From Spirosoma radiotolerans (GTDB lineage Bacteria > Bacteroidota > Bacteroidia > Cytophagales > Spirosomataceae), in the NCBI RefSeq assembly GCF_000974425.1, contig NZ_CP010429.1, positions 5,503,501-5,567,500 of the forward strand: DNA of 64,000 nucleotides. Direction: 5' to 3'. Position numbers and translations under genes: made by a program. The notes under the pieces were generated by a model, which was given only the letters and a program-made list of their open reading frames with translations, made no database searches and was not told the origin of the DNA. Shown here piece by piece: positions 39,201-46,388 of the stretch. Every line of letters begins with the position of its first letter. Position 1 is the first letter of the stretch.

Positions 39201-39929
39201 CAGGCACTGTTCGGCATCAAAGCCGATCTGGCAACCTACGGCAAAGTCATTGGGGGTGGCCTGCCCATTGGCGTCATTGCCGGTAACAAAGGGTTCATGG
39301 ATGCGCTGGACGGCGGCTCCTGGCAATACGGCGACGCATCCATTCCCGAACAGGGCGTAACCTATTTTGCGGGCACCTTTGTTCGGCACCCGCTGGCGCT
39401 GGCTGCGGCCAAAGCGTCTTTACTGCACCTAAAGGCCGCCGGGCCAGGCTTACAAAAAGCCCTGACCGATAAAGCGCATTGTGTGGCAACCGCCCTGAAT
39501 ACGGAGCTTGAGCGGCATCAGATTCCGCTGTTTGTGGCCCAGTTCGGCTCCTTGTGGCGGATTAAAGTTCAGGAGGAAATACCCTATAGCGAATTACTCT
39601 TTACGCTGCTGCGGCAAAAAGGATTTCACATCTGGGATGGGTTCCCCTGCTTTATTACCGAAGCCCATACCGACGCAGAAATTGACCAGTTCATCGACCT
39701 GTTTCGCGAGAGTCTCGCCGAACTGATGGAGGCTGATTTTTTCCAGAAAACACGGTCTCAACCCATTTCGCCCATAACGTCTCAGGTGCCTGTCGTGGCT
39801 TCCTCCTATGTGTTTAGCAAGCCCCCGGTACCCGATGCAAAACTGGGTAGAGACCGGGCCGGTAACCCAGCGTGGTTTATTGCAGATCCGGCTCACCCGA
39901 GCCATTACATACAAGTTTATTCACACTGA
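33255..39929 (+). CDS. Hybrid NRPS-PKS: A-PCP-KS-AT-ACP-aminotransferase
   Basis: This 2224-residue megasynthase opens with an adenylation domain (about 30-510; YTSGSTGQPKG near 180, NKYGPTE, YRTGD, NSGKTDRKAL) and a carrier with Ser567 (GGNSLL). The ketosynthase (about 625-1060) has Cys796, His932 and His971. The acyltransferase has Ser1242 in GHSIGE and HAFH at 1338, the malonyl-CoA signature. The second carrier has Ser1568 (GLDSL). A class III PLP aminotransferase (about 1735-2170) carries the PLP Lys1997. No ketoreductase is present, so the beta-keto group stays for amination, as in McyE and iturin-type synthases. The line starts without a condensation domain, so it is primed by an amino acid. 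By eye the A-domain code is D-A-E-Q-V-S-K-V-N-K, for which I know no substrate. Confidence 0.95.
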   Translation: MRDIYHTDFLSKNALTEPGPQEVANYPNEQTITALFSEQVSKHPQCVAVQFDGQQLTYRQLDERSSQLANYLRKRGVTEETLVPICLNRSLEMIIGLLAILKAGGAYVPIEPDYPRERLQYILSDTGATVIVTNVQSVQALADFTQPLIYIDRDWEAIAQESTQAPDTALAPHNLAYVIYTSGSTGQPKGVLIEHRSIANEISSYSSLFGFDSSDKQLVLANFTFDASVEQIFVPLISGACVVLISMSDQLDPHTLAKTIDEAGITHFQTTPTFLRTIKPQPYTRLKRVCSGGEACPIELAEQWSPYVRFFNKYGPTETAVNVSYHSYSQEKKYETHLPIGKPLPNTQFYVLDADNTAVPVGGTGELHVSGIQVARGYLNQAALTASKFVHSAVGLAGSRLYRTGDLVRLLPDGELVYVGRTDDQVKVRGYRIEVGEIEQVLNHHPSIRQSVVVTKEDSMGANQLVAYVIPEKEFDKEIITLYLKNKLPDYMAPAYVVEIDRFPMNNSGKTDRKALATLAIKRPELATLYRAPETSLEKQIADLWKSLLHLDEVGTDDNFFALGGNSLLAVNFVAALQERFDYRLPIARLYQYRTIKNIAQFLERKDDRQVKTKPEKPSASQRTDEVAVIGMAGRFPGANTVDELWTLLKEGKEAIRFFSDQELDPSIPDHVKADPMYVKARGIIDNVDKFDPAFFGINPKMAELMDPQQRIFLEIAWEALESAGYVPEKQEGQIGVFAGCRFNSYYLNNLASNPDLVDKAGFFNVMTFNDKDYISSRTAYALNLKGPAVTVQSACSTSLLAIAQAVESIRKGQCAMALAGGATVTAPVNSGHLYEEGSILSSDGHCRPFDANARGTVFSDGAGVVLLKSRQQAEKDGDTIYAIIRGVGVTNDGGDKGSFSAPSSDGQAGAINMAMQDAGVDPSSISYVEAHGTATPLGDPIEIEGLRKAFGTQVEQPFCALGSIKSNIGHLVSAAGVAGFIKTVLSLYHQQLPPSLFYETPNPAIDFSNSPFYVNASLKDWQSTTVRRAGVSSFGVGGTNVHVVLEEVETKAPLSTNDNNRPYQLITWSAKSADSRDTYVQSLATYCRQARQVNLADVAFTLQTARSAFAHRRFVVATSADDCLEKLNAPSSVNVQTVKQTPGPIVFMFPGQGSQYPNMGRELYEDEPVYRNAIDECAELLDAYLETDIRQVLYFDKGNKSAEERLQNTRYTQPALFSTEYALAKLWMSWGIEPAILCGHSIGEFLAAHLAGVFTLADALKLISIRGRLVSELPRGSMLSVRMEAEKIGALMPEPLSIAAINSQKLCVVAGHDEDIADFASVLDNMEISNRVLSTSHAFHSVMMEPVIADFEKVLAEVSLNTPTKPIVSTVTGTWLSNSEATDPHYWATHLRLTVRFADALDSVLTQNQPILLEVGPGNATASFARQQAGSKAATILTSLERKESKTEYESVLNALGQLWLNGLEPDWRAFYAHQNRKRVTLPTYAFDKKRYWIDPAVKVSPMNHVRDTPTAQGLPDQFPAEQPVYSIKMRKDILVDKVKEILEEASGIEMKNVTTDMHFLEIGLDSLLLTQLALVLKKQFNVPITFRQLNEEYATLDSLVNYLDGNLPAGAYEPPVSPPPVTQHGSPTAQVMAPAQPDGGSVLDLMAQQLQILSKQVALLQAGTQKTTAIPEGVASLKTTREPVLMTKAELTPEEEIELKKPFGASARIERQLTELSPKQQAFLRQLTDRYNQKTKGSKAYTQEHRPYMADPRVVSGFKPATKELVYPIVINKSRGSRLWDLDGNEYIDMLNGFGSIMFGYQPDFIRHALYNQIDSGYEIGPQHELAGEVSRLLCDFTGFDRVALCNTGSEAVLGAMRIARTVTNRSLIVAFSGSYHGIVDEVIVRGSQRLKSFPASPGIMPEAVQNMLILEYGTDKSLNIIRKRAHELAAVLVEPVQSRRPEFVPVDFLHELRQLTAASGTALIFDEVITGFRMHPGGTQALFGIKADLATYGKVIGGGLPIGVIAGNKGFMDALDGGSWQYGDASIPEQGVTYFAGTFVRHPLALAAAKASLLHLKAAGPGLQKALTDKAHCVATALNTELERHQIPLFVAQFGSLWRIKVQEEIPYSELLFTLLRQKGFHIWDGFPCFITEAHTDAEIDQFIDLFRESLAELMEADFFQKTRSQPISPITSQVPVVASSYVFSKPPVPDAKLGRDRAGNPAWFIADPAHPSHYIQVYSH

Positions 39930-39930
39930 T

Positions 39931-42900
39931 ATGACTGAAAACTTTACTATCCCAGATGTTAACACGAGTGCATTTAATCCATTTGCCGGGCCGGAAATTG
40001 TGCGCGTTGCACCCGCCACCGAGCCACAACTGGAAATATGGATAGCCTGTTTGCTCGGGGGCGAGAACGCGACCCGGTCCTACAACCTTTCCAACTCGCT
40101 GCGGCTCGAAGGTACGTTCAACAGGCTTGCCATGGAGCAGGCCATACAGGCGCTGGTGCAGCGGCACGATGCCCTACGGTCGGTATTCAGCGCCAACGGC
40201 GAACACATCTTTATCCTGAGGGACGTCAAAACGCCCATCGCCTATCAGGATATTTCAGCGGCCGCTACGGATAAACAGGCGCAGTTGATTGCCCACTATG
40301 TAACGCTGGATGCCCAGCGGGTCGTCAACCTGGCCGAGGGGCCTCTGTTCAACGTCGGGTTGTTCAAACTGGCCGAGCAGGTCCACCATCTGGTCTTAAC
40401 GTCTCACCATATTGTTCGTGATGGCTGGTCGATGGGCATTATGCTACAGGATTTGGGCGCACTCTACACGAGCTACGCGCAGGGCCTTACCCCTAACCTG
40501 CCCGCAGCCCCGTCGTTTGCTCAATACGCAGAAGAACAACTTGATTTCACTAAAACGGACGCTTATCGGGCAATCGAAAAATTCTGGATCGATACCTACA
40601 AAGACAGGATTCCTTCGTTGGATCTGCCAACCGATTATCCACGGCCTGCGGTCCATACATTCGAGAGCAAACGAATTGATTATCCGATGGATGGTGAGTT
40701 AGTGATGGCCGTCAAAAAGATGGGTCTGAAAGCCGGGTGCAGCTTTGTCACAACCTTACTGGCCGCTTTCGAAGTGCTGCTGCACCGTTTATCGGGTCAG
40801 GAAGACATCGTCGTCGGTTTACCCACCGCCGGGCAGTCCGCTACGGGTAACAAACGATTGGTTGGCCATTGTGTAAACCTGTTACCCATCCGTAGCCATC
40901 TCGATCCGAATCTGAGGTTTTCCGACTTCCTGAAGAACTGCAAAAGTATTGTTCTGGATGCCCACGAACACCAGCGGTTGACGTTTAGTCATTTGTTGAG
41001 AAAGCTGAATGTGGCCCGTGATCTGTCAAGAACGCCGTTTGTTTCTGCCGTCTTCAACGTAGATCTGGGCATGAACGACGGGGTGAACTTCCACGGCCTG
41101 AGCCACCACCTCATCAGCCACCCGAAAGAATACGAAAATTTCGAATTGTTTTTTAATGCCAGCGGGTCTGAAAGCACCCTGACCCTGGAGTGGGCCTACA
41201 ATACGAACCTGTATAAAGCGGAAACAATTGATCGGATGATGACCGATTTTAACAATCTGTTGAAAACCGTTGTCGATACACCGTCCATATTAATTAGTGA
41301 TATTGCCTTTGTCTCTGAGCGTAAGCTACTCCATACTCTGTCGCAATGGACGCCCGAGAAGACGGTGTATCCACGTCAAACCCCGGTTCATCAGTTGATT
41401 GCCCAGACAGCCGCTACCTATCCTGCCAAAACTGCGCTGTCGTTCAACAACCGCGAATTCAGCTACCAGTCCCTCAATGAAGCCGCCAACCAGTTGGCGC
41501 ACCTGCTGATCCAGAAAGGCATTCAGGCGGGGCAGGTTATCGGTATTGCGCTGGACCGCTCGCCGGAAATGCTCATTACGTTACTGGCCGTTCTGAAAAC
41601 CGGCGCGGCTTATTTACCCCTCGATCCTGAGTATCCTACGGATCGGCTGACGTTTATGCTGACGGATTCGGCAGCCGCCATGCTGATCACCACGGAGAAA
41701 TATCAGGAACGGTTGAGCGCGCCGATCACTCAAGTGCTTATCGAGCAGGCCCTGGCGGAATTAAAGGCGTATCCGGTTGACGAACCTGACCGCTCTGTTT
41801 CTGGCGATGAGCTGGCCTATGTGCTCTACACGTCCGGATCGACCGGAAAACCGAAAGGTGTTTTAATCGAACACCGTAACCTGGTTAATTTTTTGTGGAG
41901 TATGCTGGTAGCACCCGGCATCACAAGTGACGATGTTTTGCTGGCAATCACCACCATCTCATTTGACATAGCCGGACTGGAATTATACCTGCCCCTGGTG
42001 GCTGGCGCCACGGTCGTGATGGCCGACACGGCCACCGCCCGGGATGGCCGTGCGTTGCTGGCGCTGGCCGACACGAAGCGGGTAAGCATCATGCAGGCCA
42101 CGCCGTCTACCTGGCGAATGATGCTGGATGCGGGCTGGAATACGTTACTTCCGCTAAAAGCGCTTTGCGGAGGAGAAGCGTTGCCGCAGGATCTGGCGGA
42201 AAAGCTTACCGACAGATGCCATGAGTTATGGAATTTGTATGGCCCCACGGAAACAACGATCTGGTCGACGGTTAAAAAGATCAACAGAAACGAGTTGGTT
42301 ACAATTGGGCAGCCCATCAACAATACACAGGTATATATCCTCGATAAATTCCTCAGACCCGTAGCGACAGACACAGTAGGCGAATTGTTTATTGCCGGTG
42401 ATGGCGTCGCCCGAGGCTATCTGAATAGGCCCGACCTGACGACCGAACGGTTTGTGAAACTGTCGTTCGATAAACAGCCCGAACACGTACTCTACCGTAC
42501 GGGAGACCTGGGCAGATTGTTAAAAAACGGGGAAATTCAATACCTGGGCCGGGTCGATCAACAGGTAAAAATTAGGGGGCACCGCATCGAACTGGGTGAA
42601 ATAGACACTGCTCTGCTGACTATCAGCGACATAAAAGAAGCCGTTGTGGTCGCGCAGGAAGATCGGCCGGGCGAGCAACGATTGATCGCTTATGTGGTTC
42701 CAGCATCCATCGCGTCCAGCGACTCGGTAAGCTGGCAGGAGCGCTGGGACGCCATCTATAACACCGGCATGAGCGTTGCGGAACAGTTCAGCAGCCAGAA
42801 AGATGTTAAAGCTGAACTAAAGGACTGGGCAGGGCAGTCGCTCAAACGAATAAAGAGCTTACAGCCAAAACGTATACTGGAGGTAGGTTGTGGCGATGGG

Positions 42901-45123
42901 CAATTGCTTCTTGAACTGGCCCCCGACGTCATCCAGTACACCGCCACCGATTATTCGCAGGCTGCGATTGATAAGCTACAGACCCTGGTGGCTACAGATC
43001 CTGCCCGGTGGCATGCTGTAACGTCATCGGTAGCACCAGCCGATGATTTTAGTATGATTCCGGATGCCTCACTGGACCTGGTGCTTATTCATAGCGTGGC
43101 GCAGTACTTTCCCGATACCGACTACCTGCAACGCGTCATTGAGCGGGCAGCTAAAGCGGTGGTTCCGGGCGGCTGCATTTTCATTGGCGATATGCAGGGG
43201 AAAAATACGCTGAGAATGCACCATACTTCCGATCAGTTTCAGCGGTCGTCCGACGAAACTACCGTGGCTGATTTCAAAAAAGTGACGGAGAGACGCGTCC
43301 TGATTGATGATGAATTGCTGGCCGACCCTGCTTATTTTTATTTGCTACAAAATGACATACCGTCGATCTCCGCAGTCGATGTTCAACTTCGGGAAGGCAA
43401 GTTTCTCAACGAAACGACCAAATACCACTATGATGTTTGGCTGTATGTCGGTAATCCTCCGGAAGTCGTTAGCCCCACAACAGTTATCGATTGGCATCCC
43501 GATTTCTCCCTGACGCATCTTGAACAGACTCTTACAGAAAAACCACAGGCCATCTTTCAGGTAAGAAACATCGTCAATAATCGTACAGCGCAGGATTATG
43601 GCCTTCTCCTGTTGATCGACGGTTTAGCGGATGATTGCTTACTCAGGGAGGCCCGGCAAAAAATGAGCCCTATCCAAACCGGCCTAGACCCGGCTATACT
43701 CTGGTCGTTAGGCGAGAAACATAATTTCTCCGCTCACGTAAGATGGTCTACCGACGGCACGGATAACTTAATGGATGTTGTTTACATTCCCTGTAAGCCC
43801 ACAAAACAGATACCCAGTCCGCCAGCAATCGATAAAGCGGCTAACGCATCGTTGAAGGATTTCTGCCGAAACCCCTTTGCGCCCACCCTGGCCGTAGCCC
43901 AGCGTCAGGCGTGGCAACAGCAGCTTAGACGAACGCTCCCGGCTTATATGGTTCCTGGCGAATTTGTGATGCTAACCAGCCTGCCGCTCACACTCAATGG
44001 CAAAATAGACCGCAAGGCGTTGCCGCCGGTGGGTCGGCACGAAGCAGAAAGCCATGCTACGCTAACGGCCCCACGAACAGACATCGAGAAACAAGTGGCC
44101 GAAATTTGGATGGAAAGCTTGCGGCTTGACAAAATCAGTGTACTCGACAATTTTTTTGAGCTGGGCGGGCACTCGTTGATTGCGGTTCAGATCATGACTC
44201 GTTTGGAAAAAGAGACCGGTAAACACCTGCCCCTGTCCATGTTGTTTGAATACCCAACGGTAGAGAAGCTATCCCTGGCGTTACAAATGGATGGAAAGTT
44301 TATCGTCTGGGATTCCCTTGTCCCGATAAAACCCCAAGGCACCAAAACACCACTTTACATCATTCATGGCGCCGGGTTACACGTGATGTTATTCAATACG
44401 CTGGCGAAAAACATGGATGCTGACCAACCCATTTACGGCTTACAAGCGAAAGGGATAAATGGCATTGACGAACCGTTGAGCAGTATCGAGGCCATGGCGA
44501 CCTATTACATCGACGCCATTAAAGTACAGAATCCAACGGGACCTTATTCATTAGCGGGCTACTCATTTGGTGGAATTATAGCGTATGAAATGTGCCGCCA
44601 ATTGAAACAGGATGGCAAAGAGGTTAAGGTGCTGGCCATGTTTGATACCCACGCGGATCAATCAAATTACCTTGGCCCCTGGGTAAGTAAGGTTTGGAAA
44701 ACAGTGCAGTCGACTATAAAGAAATACCTGTACACTTTTATTCTATTAAAGAATGATATTTCGGGAACAATCAGTTACAAAAAAGGCTCCATAAAACGTA
44801 GAGTTAATAAGATCTATGGAAAGCTAAAATATACAGAAGACTACCATAAAATGTTTTACGGAAATCAGTATAAAGTATACAGAAGCAACCAGCAGGCCAC
44901 ACGTAATTACCGGTTAACGCCACAGAATATAGGTATAGATTTATTTCGGGCAGAGAAACGGATGTATTATATACAAGATTTTGAATTCTTAGGCTGGAAA
45001 CCATTTGCTCTGAAGGGCGTTACTGTCCACAAAGTACCGGGTGATCATGCCAGTCTATTTAATCCACCTAATGATAAAGAGTTCGCTAGAATCCTCCAGA
45101 ATCTGTTAGATAGTAAAGAATAA
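39931..45123 (+). CDS. NRPS: C-A(methyltransferase)-PCP-TE
   Basis: The ATG at 39931, one base after the previous stop, gives 1730 residues; translational coupling is likely. The condensation domain (about 20-450) has SHHIVRDGWS with His160 and Asp164. The adenylation domain has YTSGSTGKPKG near 632 and reads D-I-L-Q-L-G-L-I-W-K, the known glycine code. A SAM methyltransferase (LEVGCGDGQ near 982) is inserted between core motifs A8 and A10, the place of N-methyltransferases, so sarcosine is the expected unit. The A10 motif NGKIDRKAL is at about 1355. The carrier has Ser1415 (GGHSL). The type I thioesterase has Ser1545 (GYSFGG) and His1706. The domain set is complete and ends the assembly line. 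No MbtH, PPTase or exporter is adjacent. Confidence 0.95.
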   Translation: MTENFTIPDVNTSAFNPFAGPEIVRVAPATEPQLEIWIACLLGGENATRSYNLSNSLRLEGTFNRLAMEQAIQALVQRHDALRSVFSANGEHIFILRDVKTPIAYQDISAAATDKQAQLIAHYVTLDAQRVVNLAEGPLFNVGLFKLAEQVHHLVLTSHHIVRDGWSMGIMLQDLGALYTSYAQGLTPNLPAAPSFAQYAEEQLDFTKTDAYRAIEKFWIDTYKDRIPSLDLPTDYPRPAVHTFESKRIDYPMDGELVMAVKKMGLKAGCSFVTTLLAAFEVLLHRLSGQEDIVVGLPTAGQSATGNKRLVGHCVNLLPIRSHLDPNLRFSDFLKNCKSIVLDAHEHQRLTFSHLLRKLNVARDLSRTPFVSAVFNVDLGMNDGVNFHGLSHHLISHPKEYENFELFFNASGSESTLTLEWAYNTNLYKAETIDRMMTDFNNLLKTVVDTPSILISDIAFVSERKLLHTLSQWTPEKTVYPRQTPVHQLIAQTAATYPAKTALSFNNREFSYQSLNEAANQLAHLLIQKGIQAGQVIGIALDRSPEMLITLLAVLKTGAAYLPLDPEYPTDRLTFMLTDSAAAMLITTEKYQERLSAPITQVLIEQALAELKAYPVDEPDRSVSGDELAYVLYTSGSTGKPKGVLIEHRNLVNFLWSMLVAPGITSDDVLLAITTISFDIAGLELYLPLVAGATVVMADTATARDGRALLALADTKRVSIMQATPSTWRMMLDAGWNTLLPLKALCGGEALPQDLAEKLTDRCHELWNLYGPTETTIWSTVKKINRNELVTIGQPINNTQVYILDKFLRPVATDTVGELFIAGDGVARGYLNRPDLTTERFVKLSFDKQPEHVLYRTGDLGRLLKNGEIQYLGRVDQQVKIRGHRIELGEIDTALLTISDIKEAVVVAQEDRPGEQRLIAYVVPASIASSDSVSWQERWDAIYNTGMSVAEQFSSQKDVKAELKDWAGQSLKRIKSLQPKRILEVGCGDGQLLLELAPDVIQYTATDYSQAAIDKLQTLVATDPARWHAVTSSVAPADDFSMIPDASLDLVLIHSVAQYFPDTDYLQRVIERAAKAVVPGGCIFIGDMQGKNTLRMHHTSDQFQRSSDETTVADFKKVTERRVLIDDELLADPAYFYLLQNDIPSISAVDVQLREGKFLNETTKYHYDVWLYVGNPPEVVSPTTVIDWHPDFSLTHLEQTLTEKPQAIFQVRNIVNNRTAQDYGLLLLIDGLADDCLLREARQKMSPIQTGLDPAILWSLGEKHNFSAHVRWSTDGTDNLMDVVYIPCKPTKQIPSPPAIDKAANASLKDFCRNPFAPTLAVAQRQAWQQQLRRTLPAYMVPGEFVMLTSLPLTLNGKIDRKALPPVGRHEAESHATLTAPRTDIEKQVAEIWMESLRLDKISVLDNFFELGGHSLIAVQIMTRLEKETGKHLPLSMLFEYPTVEKLSLALQMDGKFIVWDSLVPIKPQGTKTPLYIIHGAGLHVMLFNTLAKNMDADQPIYGLQAKGINGIDEPLSSIEAMATYYIDAIKVQNPTGPYSLAGYSFGGIIAYEMCRQLKQDGKEVKVLAMFDTHADQSNYLGPWVSKVWKTVQSTIKKYLYTFILLKNDISGTISYKKGSIKRRVNKIYGKLKYTEDYHKMFYGNQYKVYRSNQQATRNYRLTPQNIGIDLFRAEKRMYYIQDFEFLGWKPFALKGVTVHKVPGDHASLFNPPNDKEFARILQNLLDSKE

Positions 45124-45198
45124 TAATATGTACACATCAATTCTTATTCAACTACTAAGCTTATATTGTCAGCTGGAATAAGTAGTACTATATAAACA

Positions 45199-45268
45199 TT
45201 CATTAAAAAACGTGGTACTTTATTTGGCTAATTAATTAGCCAAATAAAGTACCACGTTTTTTAATGAA
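45199..45268 (+). terminator. 70-bp perfect spacerless palindrome after the NRPS operon
   Basis: Arms 45199-45233 and 45234-45268 are exact reverse complements with no central base. The right arm contains a T6 run. It begins 76 bases after the last NRPS stop, where a terminator is expected. Confidence 0.7.
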
Positions 45269-45754
45269 AAAATTAAATCCACATAAAGCCAATAGTTTTA
45301 TTTGAAGACGCTTACAATCGGGGTATATCCATTTGATGATTAAAAAGTATCCAGCACTATACAAAATCAACTAGATGCTAACTGTGCCTTAGTCAGTACA
45401 CTTTTCTATTTACTAAACTTTATCTTTAAAAATTTATACAGATACAGGTAATAAGGTTACTATAGTAGATTGTATATCCACCATTGTTACCAAAAATGAT
45501 CAGTCATTAATAAAAACAAGTAGTTTTGCTAGAAGAGTCGGCTGGATTAGAGATGAACTCTTCAGTCGACCACTTAGATAGTTCTCCTTTACAAAAGACA
45601 CTCGTAAGCTATTAAATTAAACTTGAAAAATTTATCAATTACAGTGTATCCATGAGTGCTACTATATAGACAAACGTAAATAGACGCACTTGTAAATTTT
45701 GTATTTGCGAACAATAGTCTAAGTTACATTTCCAATAAACATCATTTGTCTAGT

Positions 45755-45925
45755 ATGCTTCGAAAAAAATATTTCAAATTTTTTTCACTCTTAATAAAGA
45801 CCAAATCAACTTTAATTTTTACAAAAAATAACCAGAGCAAACGAAATCAAATTAATAAAAGAATCAGACAATTACCAGGCTATTTATCTACTTATGCCGA
45901 AACAGTGAACACAAAAAGTAGTTAG
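45755..45925 (+). CDS. Candidate 56-aa basic small ORF
   Basis: ATG to TAG encodes 56 residues starting MLRKKYFKFFSLLIKTKSTL. It is rich in Lys and Arg (about 13) with a short hydrophobic stretch near the start. The AT-rich DNA makes a Lys/Ile/Phe-rich chance ORF likely. No homology is recognised. Confidence 0.18.
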   Translation: MLRKKYFKFFSLLIKTKSTLIFTKNNQSKRNQINKRIRQLPGYLSTYAETVNTKSS

Positions 45926-46314
45926 CAGATTTGCTTTTAATTTATTTATAAATAACCAATTATTCATTGTAGATATACGTGAAAATGGAAAAGACGAGTA
46001 GCGTATTAGGGCAAGCCTACCTGATTTTTTTACCGACATTATTTCACCCGGAAAAAAGTTTATTTATTAAACGGTAGTTTTACTATGTTTGTATAAATTC
46101 TTCAACTAACTATCATATATATGTAGACAAAGTGCTACGAGTAACCCACAAATTATTACTAATTCCTGGCTGAATTAGTTAGTCAATCGTTGTCTTTAAT
46201 GGATAGAGGTTATCAGCCTACTGTGGCTTTGCAGTTGGTCCTCGAATATCCATGCCTTATGGCCAGTTCATCAATTAATCAGCCCACATTCACTGAACGT
46301 ATATACTTCTGTAG

Positions 46315-46338
46315 TATAAAATCTGCTCAGATTTTATA
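46315..46338. promoter_or_regulatory. Dyad upstream of the first beta-helix gene
   Basis: Eleven-base exact arms (46315-46325 and 46328-46338) surround two bases, 50 bases before the start codon. Its left arm also pairs with TATACT just upstream (46300-46318), so two exclusive hairpins are possible. Copy 2 has no such dyad. Confidence 0.3.
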
Positions 46339-46388
46339 GGTGGTATCACTGTGTCTGCAGGGCAGTCAATACGTTTAAACATTATTTC

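Larger units (their letters stand above)
45124..46388. other. 1.26-kb AT-rich spacer after the NRPS genes
   Basis: Apart from the palindrome at 45199-45268 no firm gene is seen. A 57-codon basic ORF (45755-45925), the 10-mer AAGTTTATTT at 46057, a TATGTTTG box at 46084-46091 matching the -7 consensus, and a dyad at 46315-46338 are present. One sampled line (46081-46140) has 16 G or C in 60 bases by my count. Confidence 0.55.

Noticed and set aside
45124..46388. Possible insertion-sequence remnant in the AT-rich spacer
   Set aside because: No transposase fragment, terminal inverted repeat or target duplication was found.
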